Positions 1 through 8,101 of a DNA stretch of 64,000 nt are shown here, piece after piece. Numbering within the stretch: position 1 is the first letter of the stretch; the number at the start of each line of letters is the position of its first letter. Origin of the DNA: Streptomyces sp. CG4 (GTDB lineage: Bacteria; Actinomycetota; Actinomycetes; Streptomycetales; Streptomycetaceae); assembly GCF_041080655.1 (NCBI RefSeq), contig NZ_CP163525.1:2294001-2358000 (forward strand), in the 5' to 3' direction. The position numbers and the translations under genes were made by a program. The notes below the pieces were generated by a model. The model made no database searches. It was not told the origin of the DNA and saw only the letters and a program-made list of their open reading frames with translations.

Positions 1-43
1 TGTACGGGCTGGACGCGCGGTCGTCGGCGGGCAGTTCGAGCAC
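1..43 (-). CDS. Possible start of a gene running off the left edge
   Basis: On the minus strand a GTG at 41-43 opens a frame to the window edge reading LELPADDRASSPY, with a GAAGGA-type ribosome site about 10 bases upstream (54-60). It would be transcribed in the same direction as the GDSL esterase and lies just beyond that gene's terminator. Only 14 codons are visible, so neither the start nor the family can be confirmed. Confidence 0.2.
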   Translation of the reverse strand, partial: MLELPADDRASSPY

Positions 44-69
44 GGCGATGGCTGTCCTTCCTGGCGGGG

Positions 70-105
70 CCTGGGACGCCCCGGTTCCGGTCGGGGCGCC
101 CCAGG
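70..105 (-). terminator. Terminator hairpin after the GDSL esterase
   Basis: A 14-bp stem (70-83 pairing with 92-105, one mismatch) closes an 8-base loop directly after the stop of the esterase gene. There is no long U-run, as is usual for Streptomyces terminators. Confidence 0.7.
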
Positions 106-108
106 GTT

Positions 109-873
109 TCATCCCGCCCGCACGGCGCCCCCGGGCACCAGGCGCAGGGCGAGAAGTGCGTCGCGGACCAGGCCCGCGAAGACGGTGGCGGCGCGCACGG
201 AGGTGTGCGTGTTGTCGCGCTTCTCGTCGTAGAGGTGGATCGCCTTGGAGCCCTCCGGCCCGAGGGACTCCACCAGCGCCTTGGTCTGCGCCGTGAGGTC
301 GATCAGGGGGACGTGTGCGGCTGCGGCGACGGAGCGGATGACGGCAGGGAGGTCGACACCGAGACCGTTGACCAGCAGGGCCGTGCCGTCGTTGAGGGTG
401 CCGTCCGCGTTGAACCAGCGGCGCACGACCGGGGTGACGAGCACCGGTTCGCCGCCCCTGTCCCGGATGCCCGCGACGAGGGTCTCCAGGTTGGCCCGGT
501 AAGTGGCCTCGTCGGTGGCCCTGTCGTTGTGGGCGAGCTGGACGAGCACGAGGTCGCCGGGGCGGATCAGCGGCTGGACGGTGTCCCGGAGCAGGGGGTT
601 CGCCAGATAGGTGACCGTACTCTCGCCGGAGTCGGCGTAGTTGGCGACGGACAGGCCCTTGCGCAGATACTGCGGCAGCTGCCGGCCCCAGCCGGAGTAG
701 GGGGCGGCTGGCTGGTCGCAGACGGTGGAGTCGCCGATCAGGACGATCTGGCGGGGGTGCCGGGCCGGGGTGACCCGGATGCCGGCGTGGGCCTGGGCGG
801 GGGCCGCCGTGAAGTCCGCGCAGAGGGTGACCGCCGTCAGGACGGCGCCGCGTGCAGCGGTGAATCGTCTCAC
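109..873 (-). CDS. Secreted SGNH/GDSL hydrolase, rhamnogalacturonan acetylesterase-like
   Basis: The 254-residue product carries the SGNH hydrolase blocks: GDST with catalytic Ser49, a conserved Gly in ADSGEST near 82-86, HND at 115-117, and a C-terminal DNTH supplying the Asp-x-x-His pair. The N-terminal ~30 residues (basic start, hydrophobic core, AQAHA) form a signal peptide, so the enzyme is probably exported. By family it most resembles rhamnogalacturonan acetylesterases, which remove acetyl groups from pectin side chains; the substrate here is inferred. The GTG start at 873 has a GGAGGAG ribosome site 5 bases upstream. A LacI-type operator lies about 50 bases upstream, suggesting control by a sugar-responsive LacI protein, possibly the one at 4095. 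Confidence 0.85.
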   Translation of the reverse strand: MRRFTAARGAVLTAVTLCADFTAAPAQAHAGIRVTPARHPRQIVLIGDSTVCDQPAAPYSGWGRQLPQYLRKGLSVANYADSGESTVTYLANPLLRDTVQPLIRPGDLVLVQLAHNDRATDEATYRANLETLVAGIRDRGGEPVLVTPVVRRWFNADGTLNDGTALLVNGLGVDLPAVIRSVAAAAHVPLIDLTAQTKALVESLGPEGSKAIHLYDEKRDNTHTSVRAATVFAGLVRDALLALRLVPGGAVRAG

Positions 874-923
874 TCAACTCCTCCGGCGGTCGGCAAGGTC
901 CGGCAGCTGGACCGTACCGCTCT

Positions 924-939
924 TGGCAAGCGCTTTCCA
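924..939. promoter_or_regulatory. LacI-family operator upstream of the GDSL esterase
   Basis: The sequence around 928-935 is the palindrome AAGCGCTT within GGCAAGCGCTTTCC, the classic core bound by LacI/GalR regulators. It sits between the divergent esterase and mmuM genes. A near-identical site lies at 4032-4045 beside a lacI-type gene. Binding is inferred from the motif only. Confidence 0.55.
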
Positions 940-1034
940 GTCCTCGGCAAGGTAGGGGTGGGCCGGTGCGGGGTCAATGGTTCCGGCGGCTCACCGGCCG
1001 TCGGCCGGCGGCTCGCTTCGACTAGCGTCGTGAC

Positions 1035-1958
1035 ATGACCAGCAACATCTCCTCCCCCAGCCTCGTCGACGCCCTCGCCGCCAGGACGCTCGTGCTCGAC
1101 GGCGGGATGTCCAACCAGTTGGAGTCGGCCGGATACGACCTGAGCGACGCGCTGTGGTCGGCGCGGCTGCTCGCCGAGCGGCCGGAAGCGATCACGGAGG
1201 CGCATCTCGCCTACTTCCGGGCGGGCGCGGACGTCGCCATCACCGCCAGCTACCAGGCCACCTTCGAGGGCTTCGCGCGGTACGGCATCGGCCACGGGGA
1301 CGCGGCGCGGCTGCTCGCACTGAGCGTGGAGCTCGCCCGGGAGGCCGCCCGGCGGGCCGGGGAGGCGGGCATCGACCGGCCGTTGTGGGTGGCGGCCTCG
1401 GTCGGGCCGTACGGGGCGATGCTCGCGGACGGCTCCGAGTACCGGGGCCGGTACGGGCTGAGCGTGGCGGAGCTGGAGCGCTTTCACCGGCCGCGCATCG
1501 AGGTGCTGGCCGCCGCCGCGCCGGACGTCCTCGCGCTGGAGACGGTGCCGGACGCCGACGAGGGCGCCGCCCTGCTCGGGGCGGTGCGCGGGCTGGGGGT
1601 GCCGGCATGGCTCTCGTATACGGTCGACGGCCGGCGCACACGTGCCGGGCAGCCGCTGGAGGAGGCCTTCGCCCTGGCCGCGGACGTGGACGAGGTGATC
1701 GCGGTGGGCGTGAACTGCTGCGCCCCGCAGGACGTGACACCCGCGGTGGAGATCGCGTCCAGCGTCACCGGCAAGCCGGTCGTGGTCTACCCGAACAGCG
1801 GGGAGACCTGGGACGCCGGGGCGCGCGCCTGGACCGGGAGTACGACGTTCAACGCCGGCCAGGTCGAGGCGTGGCGGAAGGCGGGGGCACGGTTGATCGG
1901 GGGGTGCTGCCGGGTGGGACCGGAGGGCATCACGGCGATTGCCTCCGGCGGCCGGTGA
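1035..1958 (+). CDS. mmuM: Homocysteine S-methyltransferase
   Basis: A 307-residue cytoplasmic enzyme that transfers a methyl group, typically from S-methylmethionine, to homocysteine to make methionine. It begins with the family motif VLDGGMSNQLE, carries a zinc-binding Cys in VNCC (Cys228) and ends with the GGCC pair (Cys291-Cys292); these three Cys are the zinc ligands of the family. Length matches E. coli MmuM. The ATG start follows within 12 bases of weak upstream sequence without a strong ribosome site. The last eight codons overlap the first unit of a 60-bp tandem repeat, so the C-terminal residues (IASGGR) are repeat-encoded. Confidence 0.92.
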   Translation: MTSNISSPSLVDALAARTLVLDGGMSNQLESAGYDLSDALWSARLLAERPEAITEAHLAYFRAGADVAITASYQATFEGFARYGIGHGDAARLLALSVELAREAARRAGEAGIDRPLWVAASVGPYGAMLADGSEYRGRYGLSVAELERFHRPRIEVLAAAAPDVLALETVPDADEGAALLGAVRGLGVPAWLSYTVDGRRTRAGQPLEEAFALAADVDEVIAVGVNCCAPQDVTPAVEIASSVTGKPVVVYPNSGETWDAGARAWTGSTTFNAGQVEAWRKAGARLIGGCCRVGPEGITAIASGGR

Positions 1959-2200
1959 GATTCGCCGACTAGCCGTGGGGGGCTGGCCATATCCGGCGAT
2001 TGCCTCCGGCGGCAGTGAGATTCGCCGGCTCGCCGTGGGGAGCTGGGCATATCCGGCGATTGCCTCCGGCGGCAGTGAGATTCGCCGGCTCGCCGTGGGG
2101 AGCTGGGCATATCCGGCGGGTGCGGGTCGCGGGCATTGACGAGATTCGCCGACTCGCCGTAGGGGGCTGGGCATATCCGGCGGGTGCGGGTCAGACACGG
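1933..2200. repeat. 60-bp tandem repeat array downstream of mmuM
   Basis: Three near-identical 60-61 bp units begin at about 1933, 1994 and 2054, each starting CGGCGATTGCCTCCGGCGGC and ending GGGCATATCC. Two diverged partial units follow to about 2200. The first unit overlaps the 3' end of mmuM. The array fills most of the gap between mmuM and the convergent carboxylesterase gene. It lacks the spacer variation of a CRISPR array. Confidence 0.9.
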
Positions 2201-2215
2201 CCCCGCGCCGCTTTT

Positions 2216-2273
2216 GCGCCCCTTGCGGGGCGCGGTGACGCATACCGTCGGGCGCGGTGACGCATACCGTCGT
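2216..2273. terminator. Hairpin and 22-bp direct repeat between convergent genes
   Basis: A 7-bp perfect stem (GCGCCCC at 2216-2222, GGGGCGC at 2227-2233) lies between the stops of mmuM and the carboxylesterase, and may terminate either. It is followed by a 22-bp unit containing GGTGACGCATACCGTCG, repeated twice in tandem. Confidence 0.5.
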
Positions 2274-2276
2274 CCG

Positions 2277-3851
2277 TCAGCGGCGCCTGGCGGCCACCGT
2301 GCGGCGCAAGCGGCGTACCGCTGCTGCCAGTTCCGTCCCGGGGGGCCGGGCGTCGGTGTCGGTGGCCGGTGCCGGTTCGGGGACGGTGGTGGCGGGCGTC
2401 CAGAGGGCGAATTCGGCATCCCGTGGACCATATGCGGTATACGGCGTGCCGTCGCCGAAGATCCTTACGGGGTGTGACGCGTCCCAGGATTCCCAGCCGG
2501 GGTCGCCGGTCGCGGCGAAGCGGACCCAGGCTCCGTGCATCGCGTCGCACAGCTCCTGCGGGGCGTCCTCGCCGGCCAGCTTCTTCGACTCGGGGGTGGC
2601 TCCGGAGTCGAAGACGAAGCCCAGTTCCAGGGCGTGGCAGGCACCGAGGGCGGGGCGGCCGGACGGCCAGGCGAACTCGTAGAGGTGGCAGTCGCCGGGG
2701 CGGGAGTCGGCGAGGCGGTGCAGGGGGATGCGCAGCAGATGATCGGTGACCATCTGGCCGACGATCTCGGCGGTGCCGGCGTCGGGGTGCAGGGCGCGGT
2801 AGCCGCGGGGCACCTCGTGGCCGGCGCGGCAGCGGGCCATGGCGCCGGCCAGGGAGACGGGGCCGAGCCGGTCGACGTGTTCGAGGAGTCCGCCGGGGAC
2901 CAGCCACAGCCGGTACTCGTCCCGGGTCCAGCCCATGAGCAGCTGCACGCCCGGGGCGGCGTCCCCGTCGATCAGCGCCTGCAGGGGGTCGCGGGGGACG
3001 AGCTCGTCGTCGACGACGATCCCGAAGGCGGGTCCGCCCAGCACCGGGCTGCTGAGCCGGCCGACCTCGGCCTGGGCGCGCAGCAGCAGGTCACGGTCGA
3101 CGGCGGCGAAGGCCTCGGCGGTGGCGGGGATCTTCAGGCGGGCGGCCATACGGCGCACCATCCGCCGTACCTTGTCGCGCTCGGCGATCTCGGGCGGGCC
3201 GCTCTGCAGCACCGCCCGGCGGATCAGGCCGCGGGTCTGGGGCGCGGCGAGCAGGGTTCCGGCGCTGATGGCGCCGGCCGACTGACCGCACAGGGTGATC
3301 CGGTCGGGGTCGCCGCCGAAGGCACCGATCGTCTCGTGGACCCAGCGCAGGGCGGCGAGCTGGTCGCGCAGTCCGGGGTTGGGCGGGGCGTCGGGGAAGA
3401 GCCCATAGCCCTCCACGCCCAGCCGGTAGTTGATCGAGACGCAGACGACGCCGTCCCGGGCGAAGGTGCTGCCGTCGTAGACGGTGACGGCGGAAGACCC
3501 CCTGGTCAGGGCGCCGCCATGGATCCAGAGGAGGACGGGGAGCCGGGCGCCGGGGTCCGGTTCGGGGGTCCAGACATTGAGGTTGAGGCAGTCGTCGCCG
3601 GGGATCTCGGGGTCGGACAGGTACTGGGCGAACGCCTCGGAGTACGGCGGTTTCGGCGCGGTCGGACCGAAGGCACCGGCATCGCGTACGCCGTCCCAGG
3701 GCTCGGCCGGCTCGGGCGGCCGGAACCGCAGGGGGCCGACGGGCGGGGCGGCGTACGGGATGCCCCGGAACACCGCGAGCCCCTTCTCGTACCGGCCGCG
3801 TACGGCCCCGTGGGGCGTCCTGACCACGGGGCCCGTCTGGTCTGCCGTCAT
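2277..3851 (-). CDS. Type B carboxylesterase
   Basis: A 524-residue alpha/beta hydrolase of the carboxylesterase type B family (PnbA-like). It shows the oxyanion-hole HGG at 111-113, the nucleophile elbow GQSAG with Ser191, the family signature DDCLNLNVWTP near 86-96, and the downstream CHALELGF segment that carries the catalytic His. No signal peptide is visible, so it is probably cytoplasmic; the substrate is unknown. It is divergent from the LacI-type gene at 4095, and the 243-bp gap between them holds a LacI-type operator, which points to control by that neighbour. Confidence 0.9.
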   Translation of the reverse strand: MTADQTGPVVRTPHGAVRGRYEKGLAVFRGIPYAAPPVGPLRFRPPEPAEPWDGVRDAGAFGPTAPKPPYSEAFAQYLSDPEIPGDDCLNLNVWTPEPDPGARLPVLLWIHGGALTRGSSAVTVYDGSTFARDGVVCVSINYRLGVEGYGLFPDAPPNPGLRDQLAALRWVHETIGAFGGDPDRITLCGQSAGAISAGTLLAAPQTRGLIRRAVLQSGPPEIAERDKVRRMVRRMAARLKIPATAEAFAAVDRDLLLRAQAEVGRLSSPVLGGPAFGIVVDDELVPRDPLQALIDGDAAPGVQLLMGWTRDEYRLWLVPGGLLEHVDRLGPVSLAGAMARCRAGHEVPRGYRALHPDAGTAEIVGQMVTDHLLRIPLHRLADSRPGDCHLYEFAWPSGRPALGACHALELGFVFDSGATPESKKLAGEDAPQELCDAMHGAWVRFAATGDPGWESWDASHPVRIFGDGTPYTAYGPRDAEFALWTPATTVPEPAPATDTDARPPGTELAAAVRRLRRTVAARRR

Positions 3852-4029
3852 CGCCCACCAGCCCTTCGCCGTGCTCCTGCGTCCTGCACCGCCACGCCGA
3901 GTGCACTGTCAACAACAGAGCATCACAGTGTGCGGATGTATTCCGGCGCACGGGCCCGGCACTGGGCCGTTCGGCGTACCACCCCGTCAATTCCCATGTC
4001 TTCACGTCCGTGTTGACACGCATCTATCT

Positions 4030-4045
4030 TAGGAAGCGCTTTCTT
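4030..4045. promoter_or_regulatory. LacI-family operator between carboxylesterase and lacI-type gene
   Basis: GGAAGCGCTTTC at 4032-4043 is centred on the palindrome AAGCGCTT (4034-4041). It is placed about 50 bases before the LacI-type gene, consistent with autoregulation and control of the divergent esterase. It matches the second site at 926-937. Confidence 0.6.
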
Positions 4046-4094
4046 CATCGGTGAGCGGGCCCCGGAAGCGGGCGGGTCGGAGAGGCGGTCTTCT

Positions 4095-5174
4095 GTGGTC
4101 CGTGCGGGGAGTGCGCGCGTGCCGGCCGGGCCGACGCTGGCGGTGGTGGCCCGGGAGGCGGGGGTGTCGGTGCCCACCGCGTCGAAAGTGGTCAACGGCC
4201 GCGAGGACGTGGCGCCGGAGACCCGTCGCCGGGTCACCGAGGCCCTGGACAGGCTTGGCTATGTGCGCCGGCCCCGCTTCGACACCACGAGGACGCCGGG
4301 CCTGGTCGACCTGGTGGTGCACTCGCTGGACAGCACATGGTCGGGCGCCGTGCTGCACGGGGTGGAGGCAGCGGCGTACGAGGCGGGCCTGGAGGTGGTG
4401 GTCTCGGCCGGGCTGCCCCGGCCCCGGTGCGGCCGGCCAGAGCGGGGCTGGCTGGACAAGCTGACCGCGCGCGGCTCCTCGGGCGTGCTGTTCAACCTGG
4501 CGGAGCTGTCCCCGGCGCAGTACGCGTGGCTGGATCAGCGGCGCATCCCGTATGTGCTGATCGACCCCGCGCACGAGCCGCCGGCCGGGGTGGTCTCGGT
4601 CGGGGCGGCCAACTGGCAGGGCGGGGTGAGCGCGACCGAGCATCTGCTCGGGCTCGGTCACCGGCGGATCGCGGTGATCGCCGGACAGCGGCGCACGCTG
4701 GGTGGCAGCGCCCGGGTGGCCGGCTACCGTTCCGTGCTCGCCTCGGCCGGCGTGCGGCACCGCGCCGAGTACGTGCGGCACGCCGGCTTCGACGAGGCCG
4801 CCGCCCGGATGCGCATGCACGAACTGCTGAACCTGCCCGAACCGCCGACCGCGGTGTTCGTGTGCTCCGACCGGATGGCCCTCGGGGTGTACGAGGCGCT
4901 CGCGGAGCGGGAGTTGCGGGTGCCGGACGACATGAGCGTGGTGGGCTTCGACGATCTGCCCGAGGCCCGCTGGGCCGCCCCGGCGCTGACCACCGTCCGC
5001 CAGCCGCTCGGCGAGATGGCGGCGACCGCGCTCCGGCTGCTGGTGCGGATGATGCACGGGGAACGCCCGGAGAGCACCCGCACCGAGCTGTCGACCCTGC
5101 TGGTACGACGCGCGAGCACGGCCGGGCCGGCGGGCGAACGGCCGACGGCTCGCCACCGAACGGGCCGCGGTTGA
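4095..5174 (+). CDS. LacI-family transcriptional regulator
   Basis: A 359-residue DNA-binding regulator. Residues 14-60 form the LacI helix-turn-helix and hinge (LAVVAREAGVSVPTASKVV, then LDRLGYV). The rest is a periplasmic-binding-protein-like ligand domain, including the conserved segment VPDDMSVVGFDDLPEA and a C-terminal LTTVRQPL. A GTG start is used. Family members bind a sugar and release operators of the AAGCGCTT type; two such sites lie at 926 and 4032. The effector is unknown, but neighbouring esterases suggest plant polysaccharide breakdown. Confidence 0.93.
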   Translation: MVRAGSARVPAGPTLAVVAREAGVSVPTASKVVNGREDVAPETRRRVTEALDRLGYVRRPRFDTTRTPGLVDLVVHSLDSTWSGAVLHGVEAAAYEAGLEVVVSAGLPRPRCGRPERGWLDKLTARGSSGVLFNLAELSPAQYAWLDQRRIPYVLIDPAHEPPAGVVSVGAANWQGGVSATEHLLGLGHRRIAVIAGQRRTLGGSARVAGYRSVLASAGVRHRAEYVRHAGFDEAAARMRMHELLNLPEPPTAVFVCSDRMALGVYEALAERELRVPDDMSVVGFDDLPEARWAAPALTTVRQPLGEMAATALRLLVRMMHGERPESTRTELSTLLVRRASTAGPAGERPTARHRTGRG

Positions 5175-5288
5175 TCCATGGCGACGGCCGAGCAGCGCCC
5201 GCACGGGGCCCGACCCTCGCCGCCCTATGGGGTTGTCGCCGGCCAACTCCCTTGAAGCGGCGGGGCGGTGACCGTAGCCTCGCCGGGC

Positions 5289-5921
5289 ATGAACGCCGTT
5301 CCCCCTCTCCTGGACCATCTCGTCCTCGCCACGCCCGACCTGGCGGCGACGGTCGCCGAGTTCGCGCGGCGGACCGGGGTGACGCCCGTCCCCGGCGGTG
5401 TCCATCTCGGCCTCGGCACCCGCAACCATCTGGTGGGGCTGGGCGGCCGGAGCTATCTGGAGATCCTCGGCCCCGATCCCGAGCAGCCCGAACCCACCGG
5501 GCCACGGCCGTTCGGAGTCGACGGGCCGGCCGGGCCGCGCACGCTGACCTGGGCCATCAGCCCGGCCGACCTGGACACAGCGATCACGACAGCCCGCGCG
5601 CGGGGCTACGACCCCGGGCCCGCGCGCCCGATGAGCCGCCGTACGCCGGACGGCACCGTGCTGCGCTGGCGACTGACCGACGGCAACCATGCGCATCCCT
5701 CCGGTCTGGTCCCGTTCCTGATCGACTGGGGTGACTCCCGCCACCCGGCGGCCTCGGGCCTGCCGGTCACCTCGCTGCTGGAGGTGACCGCCACGGTGCC
5801 GGACCCGGAGGAGGTACGCGGTCCGCTCGCGGCCCTGGGCACCGGGCTGACGCTGACCCCGGGACCGGTCGCACTCTCCTTCACCGTGGACACCCCCAAC
5901 GGGCCGGTCGCCTTCGGCTGA
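5289..5921 (+). CDS. VOC-family (glyoxalase-like) protein
   Basis: A 210-residue protein starting MNAVPPLLDHLVLATPDL, which is the first beta-strand of a vicinal-oxygen-chelate fold. The motif HLVLATPDLAATVAEF and later LTPGPVALSF fit a 'glyoxalase-like domain' protein of about 200 residues. Members bind a metal and act on varied small molecules; no specific reaction can be assigned. The ATG at 5289 aligns best with family starts, although an in-frame GTG exists at 5268. A stable hairpin follows the stop. Confidence 0.8.
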   Translation: MNAVPPLLDHLVLATPDLAATVAEFARRTGVTPVPGGVHLGLGTRNHLVGLGGRSYLEILGPDPEQPEPTGPRPFGVDGPAGPRTLTWAISPADLDTAITTARARGYDPGPARPMSRRTPDGTVLRWRLTDGNHAHPSGLVPFLIDWGDSRHPAASGLPVTSLLEVTATVPDPEEVRGPLAALGTGLTLTPGPVALSFTVDTPNGPVAFG

Positions 5922-5923
5922 GA

Positions 5924-5943
5924 CACACGCGTGGGCGCGTGTG
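5924..5943 (+). terminator. Terminator hairpin after the first VOC gene
   Basis: A perfect 8-bp stem, CACACGCG (5924-5931) with CGCGTGTG (5936-5943), encloses a TGGG loop immediately after the stop codon. Confidence 0.6.
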
Positions 5944-6037
5944 GTCGTGCGGGAGCAGGTGGGGGCTCCCACGATGTCCACCGAGGGTGTCCGTTTCCTT
6001 CAAGACCGGGCGGTGGCCGCCCGCCTACGGTGGCCGC

Positions 6038-6439
6038 ATGACTGCACGATTCGCCGTGATCGGCCTGGTGGCCTCCGACCTGGCCGCCTCACTCGCCTTC
6101 TACCGTCGCCTCGGACTGGTCTTCCCTCCCGGCGCCGAGGAACAGCCCCACGTCGAGGCCGAGTTGCCCGGTGGGCTGGTGCTCGCCCTGGACACCGAGG
6201 AAACCGTCCGCTCCTTCCACTCCGGCTGGCGGCCGCCCGAGGGCGGCGGGCGGGTGGGGCTCGCCTTCCGGTGCGGCTCGCCCGCCGAGGTCGACGCCCT
6301 GTACGAGAACCTCGTGGCCGCCGGGTACCACGGGGAGCTGAAGCCGTGGGACGCGTTCTGGGGACAGCGGTACGCCACCGTGCACGACCCCGACGGCAAC
6401 GGCGTCGACCTGTTCGCCCCGCTACCCGCCGCCGAGTAG
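6038..6439 (+). CDS. VOC-family glyoxalase/bleomycin resistance-like protein
   Basis: A 133-residue single-domain protein. It starts MTARFAVIGLVASDLAASLA and ends DPDGNGVDLFAPL, both hallmarks of small VOC proteins (glyoxalase I, bleomycin resistance, dioxygenases). The metal-binding Glu is likely in the final VDLF strand context. The natural start is the ATG at 6038; longer upstream reading has no family similarity. Its 3' end overlaps the convergent AraC-type gene by 18 bases. The ligand is unknown. Confidence 0.88.
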   Translation: MTARFAVIGLVASDLAASLAFYRRLGLVFPPGAEEQPHVEAELPGGLVLALDTEETVRSFHSGWRPPEGGGRVGLAFRCGSPAEVDALYENLVAAGYHGELKPWDAFWGQRYATVHDPDGNGVDLFAPLPAAE

Positions 6440-7108
6440 CGTCCCGAGCGGCCTGCCGGTCAACTCCCGCACCTCACGGGCGAGATGGGGCTGGTCCGCA
6501 TACCCGGCGCGAAGGGCCGTCTCGGCATACGGCGTCCCGGCGCGGGCCAGCGCCAGCGCGCGCTGCAGCCGCAGGATGCGGGCCAGGGTCTTGGGGCCGT
6601 AGCCGAACGCGCCCAGGCAGCGGCGGTGCAACGTGCGGGTGCCGATGCCGAGCTCGGCTGCCGTCGCCGACACCGGGCGGCCCTCGTCCAGGCGCTCCAC
6701 CAGCCGGTGCATCATCGGGTCGGGGGCCGTGGTCCGCGCGGCCCGGTCCAGGGCGATGTCCTCCAGCGCGGTCGCCGGGTCGGCCGCCGCCTCGACCCGC
6801 TCACCGAGCCGCCGGACTTCGGCGGCGGGCCACAGGTCGGCCAAGTCGACCCGCAGATCGCGTAGTTCGTGTGCCGGTACGCCGAGCAGGGTGGGGGCGG
6901 TGCCGGGGAAGAAGCGGATGCCGGCCCAGGAGCGGGGCGGGCCCTCGGGGACGTAGGGGCGGGTGTCGGGGCCCGCGACCAGCAGCCGGCCCTCGCTCCA
7001 CAGCAGGTCCATGCAACCGTCCGGCAGCACGGGCCCGCCGACGGTCCCGTCCGGGTTGTTCGTCCACACGACCGCACCGGTCAGCCGGGACGCCCGCTCC
7101 GCGTACAT
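6422..7108 (-). CDS. AraC-family regulator with DUF6597-type N-terminal domain
   Basis: A 228-residue regulator. The N-terminal half (LPDGCMDLLWSEGRLLVAGP) is typical of the DUF6597 sensor domain of actinobacterial AraC proteins. The C-terminal half holds the helix-turn-helix region (LGIGTRTLHRRCLGAFGYGP, then ALRAGYADQPHLAREVRELTG). The start at 7108 gives MYAERAS; upstream reading is unrelated. The gene is convergent with and overlaps the VOC gene at 6038, so it may not regulate it. The inducer is unknown. Confidence 0.88.
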   Translation of the reverse strand: MYAERASRLTGAVVWTNNPDGTVGGPVLPDGCMDLLWSEGRLLVAGPDTRPYVPEGPPRSWAGIRFFPGTAPTLLGVPAHELRDLRVDLADLWPAAEVRRLGERVEAAADPATALEDIALDRAARTTAPDPMMHRLVERLDEGRPVSATAAELGIGTRTLHRRCLGAFGYGPKTLARILRLQRALALARAGTPYAETALRAGYADQPHLAREVRELTGRPLGTLLGGG

Positions 7109-7173
7109 GCGTGCAGCGTACGTCGCTGGCAGACCCGGGCGTCCGGCGTTCTCGTGGTCCCCCGCTTCCGGTG

Positions 7174-7926
7174 TCAGGGACCGCCGAACAGCGGAACGCC
7201 GTGCCGGGTGCGGAACCGGCGAGCGTAGACGGCGGTGACCGCGGCGGTCAGGGTCAGCAGCAGGAGTGAGAGGACCCTGGTCACCAGGGGCACGGTGTCG
7301 GTGGGCAAGGTCGCGGCGGCGAGTGTGCCGCAGCTGCCGTCGAGCAGTTGCTCGGCCCCCCAGACGACCGTCAGGACGCGCAGTCCTCGGCGGAAGTCGG
7401 CCGAGTCCTGCCATATTCGGGCCCGTGCCCGGGCCGCCGGGCCCCGGTGCAGTCGTTGGCCGAGCTGGAAGGCCAGCGGCCTGCCGGTGAAGCCGGTGCC
7501 GAGCACCCAGGCGCCGACCGCGAGGGACAGCGCCGCGTCCTTGAACAGCAGGATCCGGGTGCTGCCACCGACCAGGGTGGCCAGCGCGGCGGCGGCCAGC
7601 AGCACCGTGAAGAACAGGTCCACACCGTCGATCCGGCGCTGCCGCACCGCACCGGTCACCAGGCGCAGGGCGGGTGGCGCGCCGCTGAGCAGCAGCGCCG
7701 GGCCCTGTCCGGCGCCGAGGGCGCGAGCCGCGTAGTAGACGAGGAGCGGCAGGACGATGTCGACGGCGATCGAGAGCAGCGGGCCGTAGGCCGTACCGCC
7801 GTTCCGCTCCCCCGCGCCCGGCCGCCGTACCCGACCCGTCGCGTCCCCCGTGTCCTCCGTGTCCGCCGCGTTCGCAGTGTCCGCCGCGTTCGCGGTGTCC
7901 GGCATCGCCTCCGCCACGTTCGTCAT
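7174..7926 (-). CDS. VC0807-family multi-spanning membrane protein
   Basis: A 250-residue protein with an N-terminal low-complexity tail (repeats of NAADT, from about residue 4 to 25) followed by five or six hydrophobic segments, such as LLSIAVDIVLPLLVYYAARAL and LFFTVLLAAAALATLVGG. This matches the VC0807 family of unknown-function inner-membrane proteins. The ATG at 7926 has GGGAGG upstream; earlier in-frame codons add an unrelated stretch. It lies 65 bases upstream of the AraC gene on the same strand, so the two may be cotranscribed. Confidence 0.8.
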   Translation of the reverse strand: MTNVAEAMPDTANAADTANAADTEDTGDATGRVRRPGAGERNGGTAYGPLLSIAVDIVLPLLVYYAARALGAGQGPALLLSGAPPALRLVTGAVRQRRIDGVDLFFTVLLAAAALATLVGGSTRILLFKDAALSLAVGAWVLGTGFTGRPLAFQLGQRLHRGPAARARARIWQDSADFRRGLRVLTVVWGAEQLLDGSCGTLAAATLPTDTVPLVTRVLSLLLLTLTAAVTAVYARRFRTRHGVPLFGGP

Positions 7927-8101
7927 CCCCTCCGCCTCCCTGCGCGGCGCGCTGTCTTCGCCTGCTTGTCTTCGGCCGGGCGGACCGCGCCGACCTGCGG
8001 AAAACGCTAGATCCCCAGCGGTGCCGGGCGGATCGGAGCACGGGTGGAGAGTCGGGTGGAAAAAAGGTGGAACGCGAGGGTGGAGACCTGGGGCGCCGTC
8101 C

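Noticed and set aside
1933..2200. Evenly spaced repeats considered as a CRISPR array
   Set aside because: Units are contiguous 60-bp copies with no unique spacers, and no cas genes are near.
4029..5981. A 650-codon minus-strand frame opposite the LacI-type and VOC genes
   Set aside because: The plus-strand products have clear domains; the opposite frame has none.
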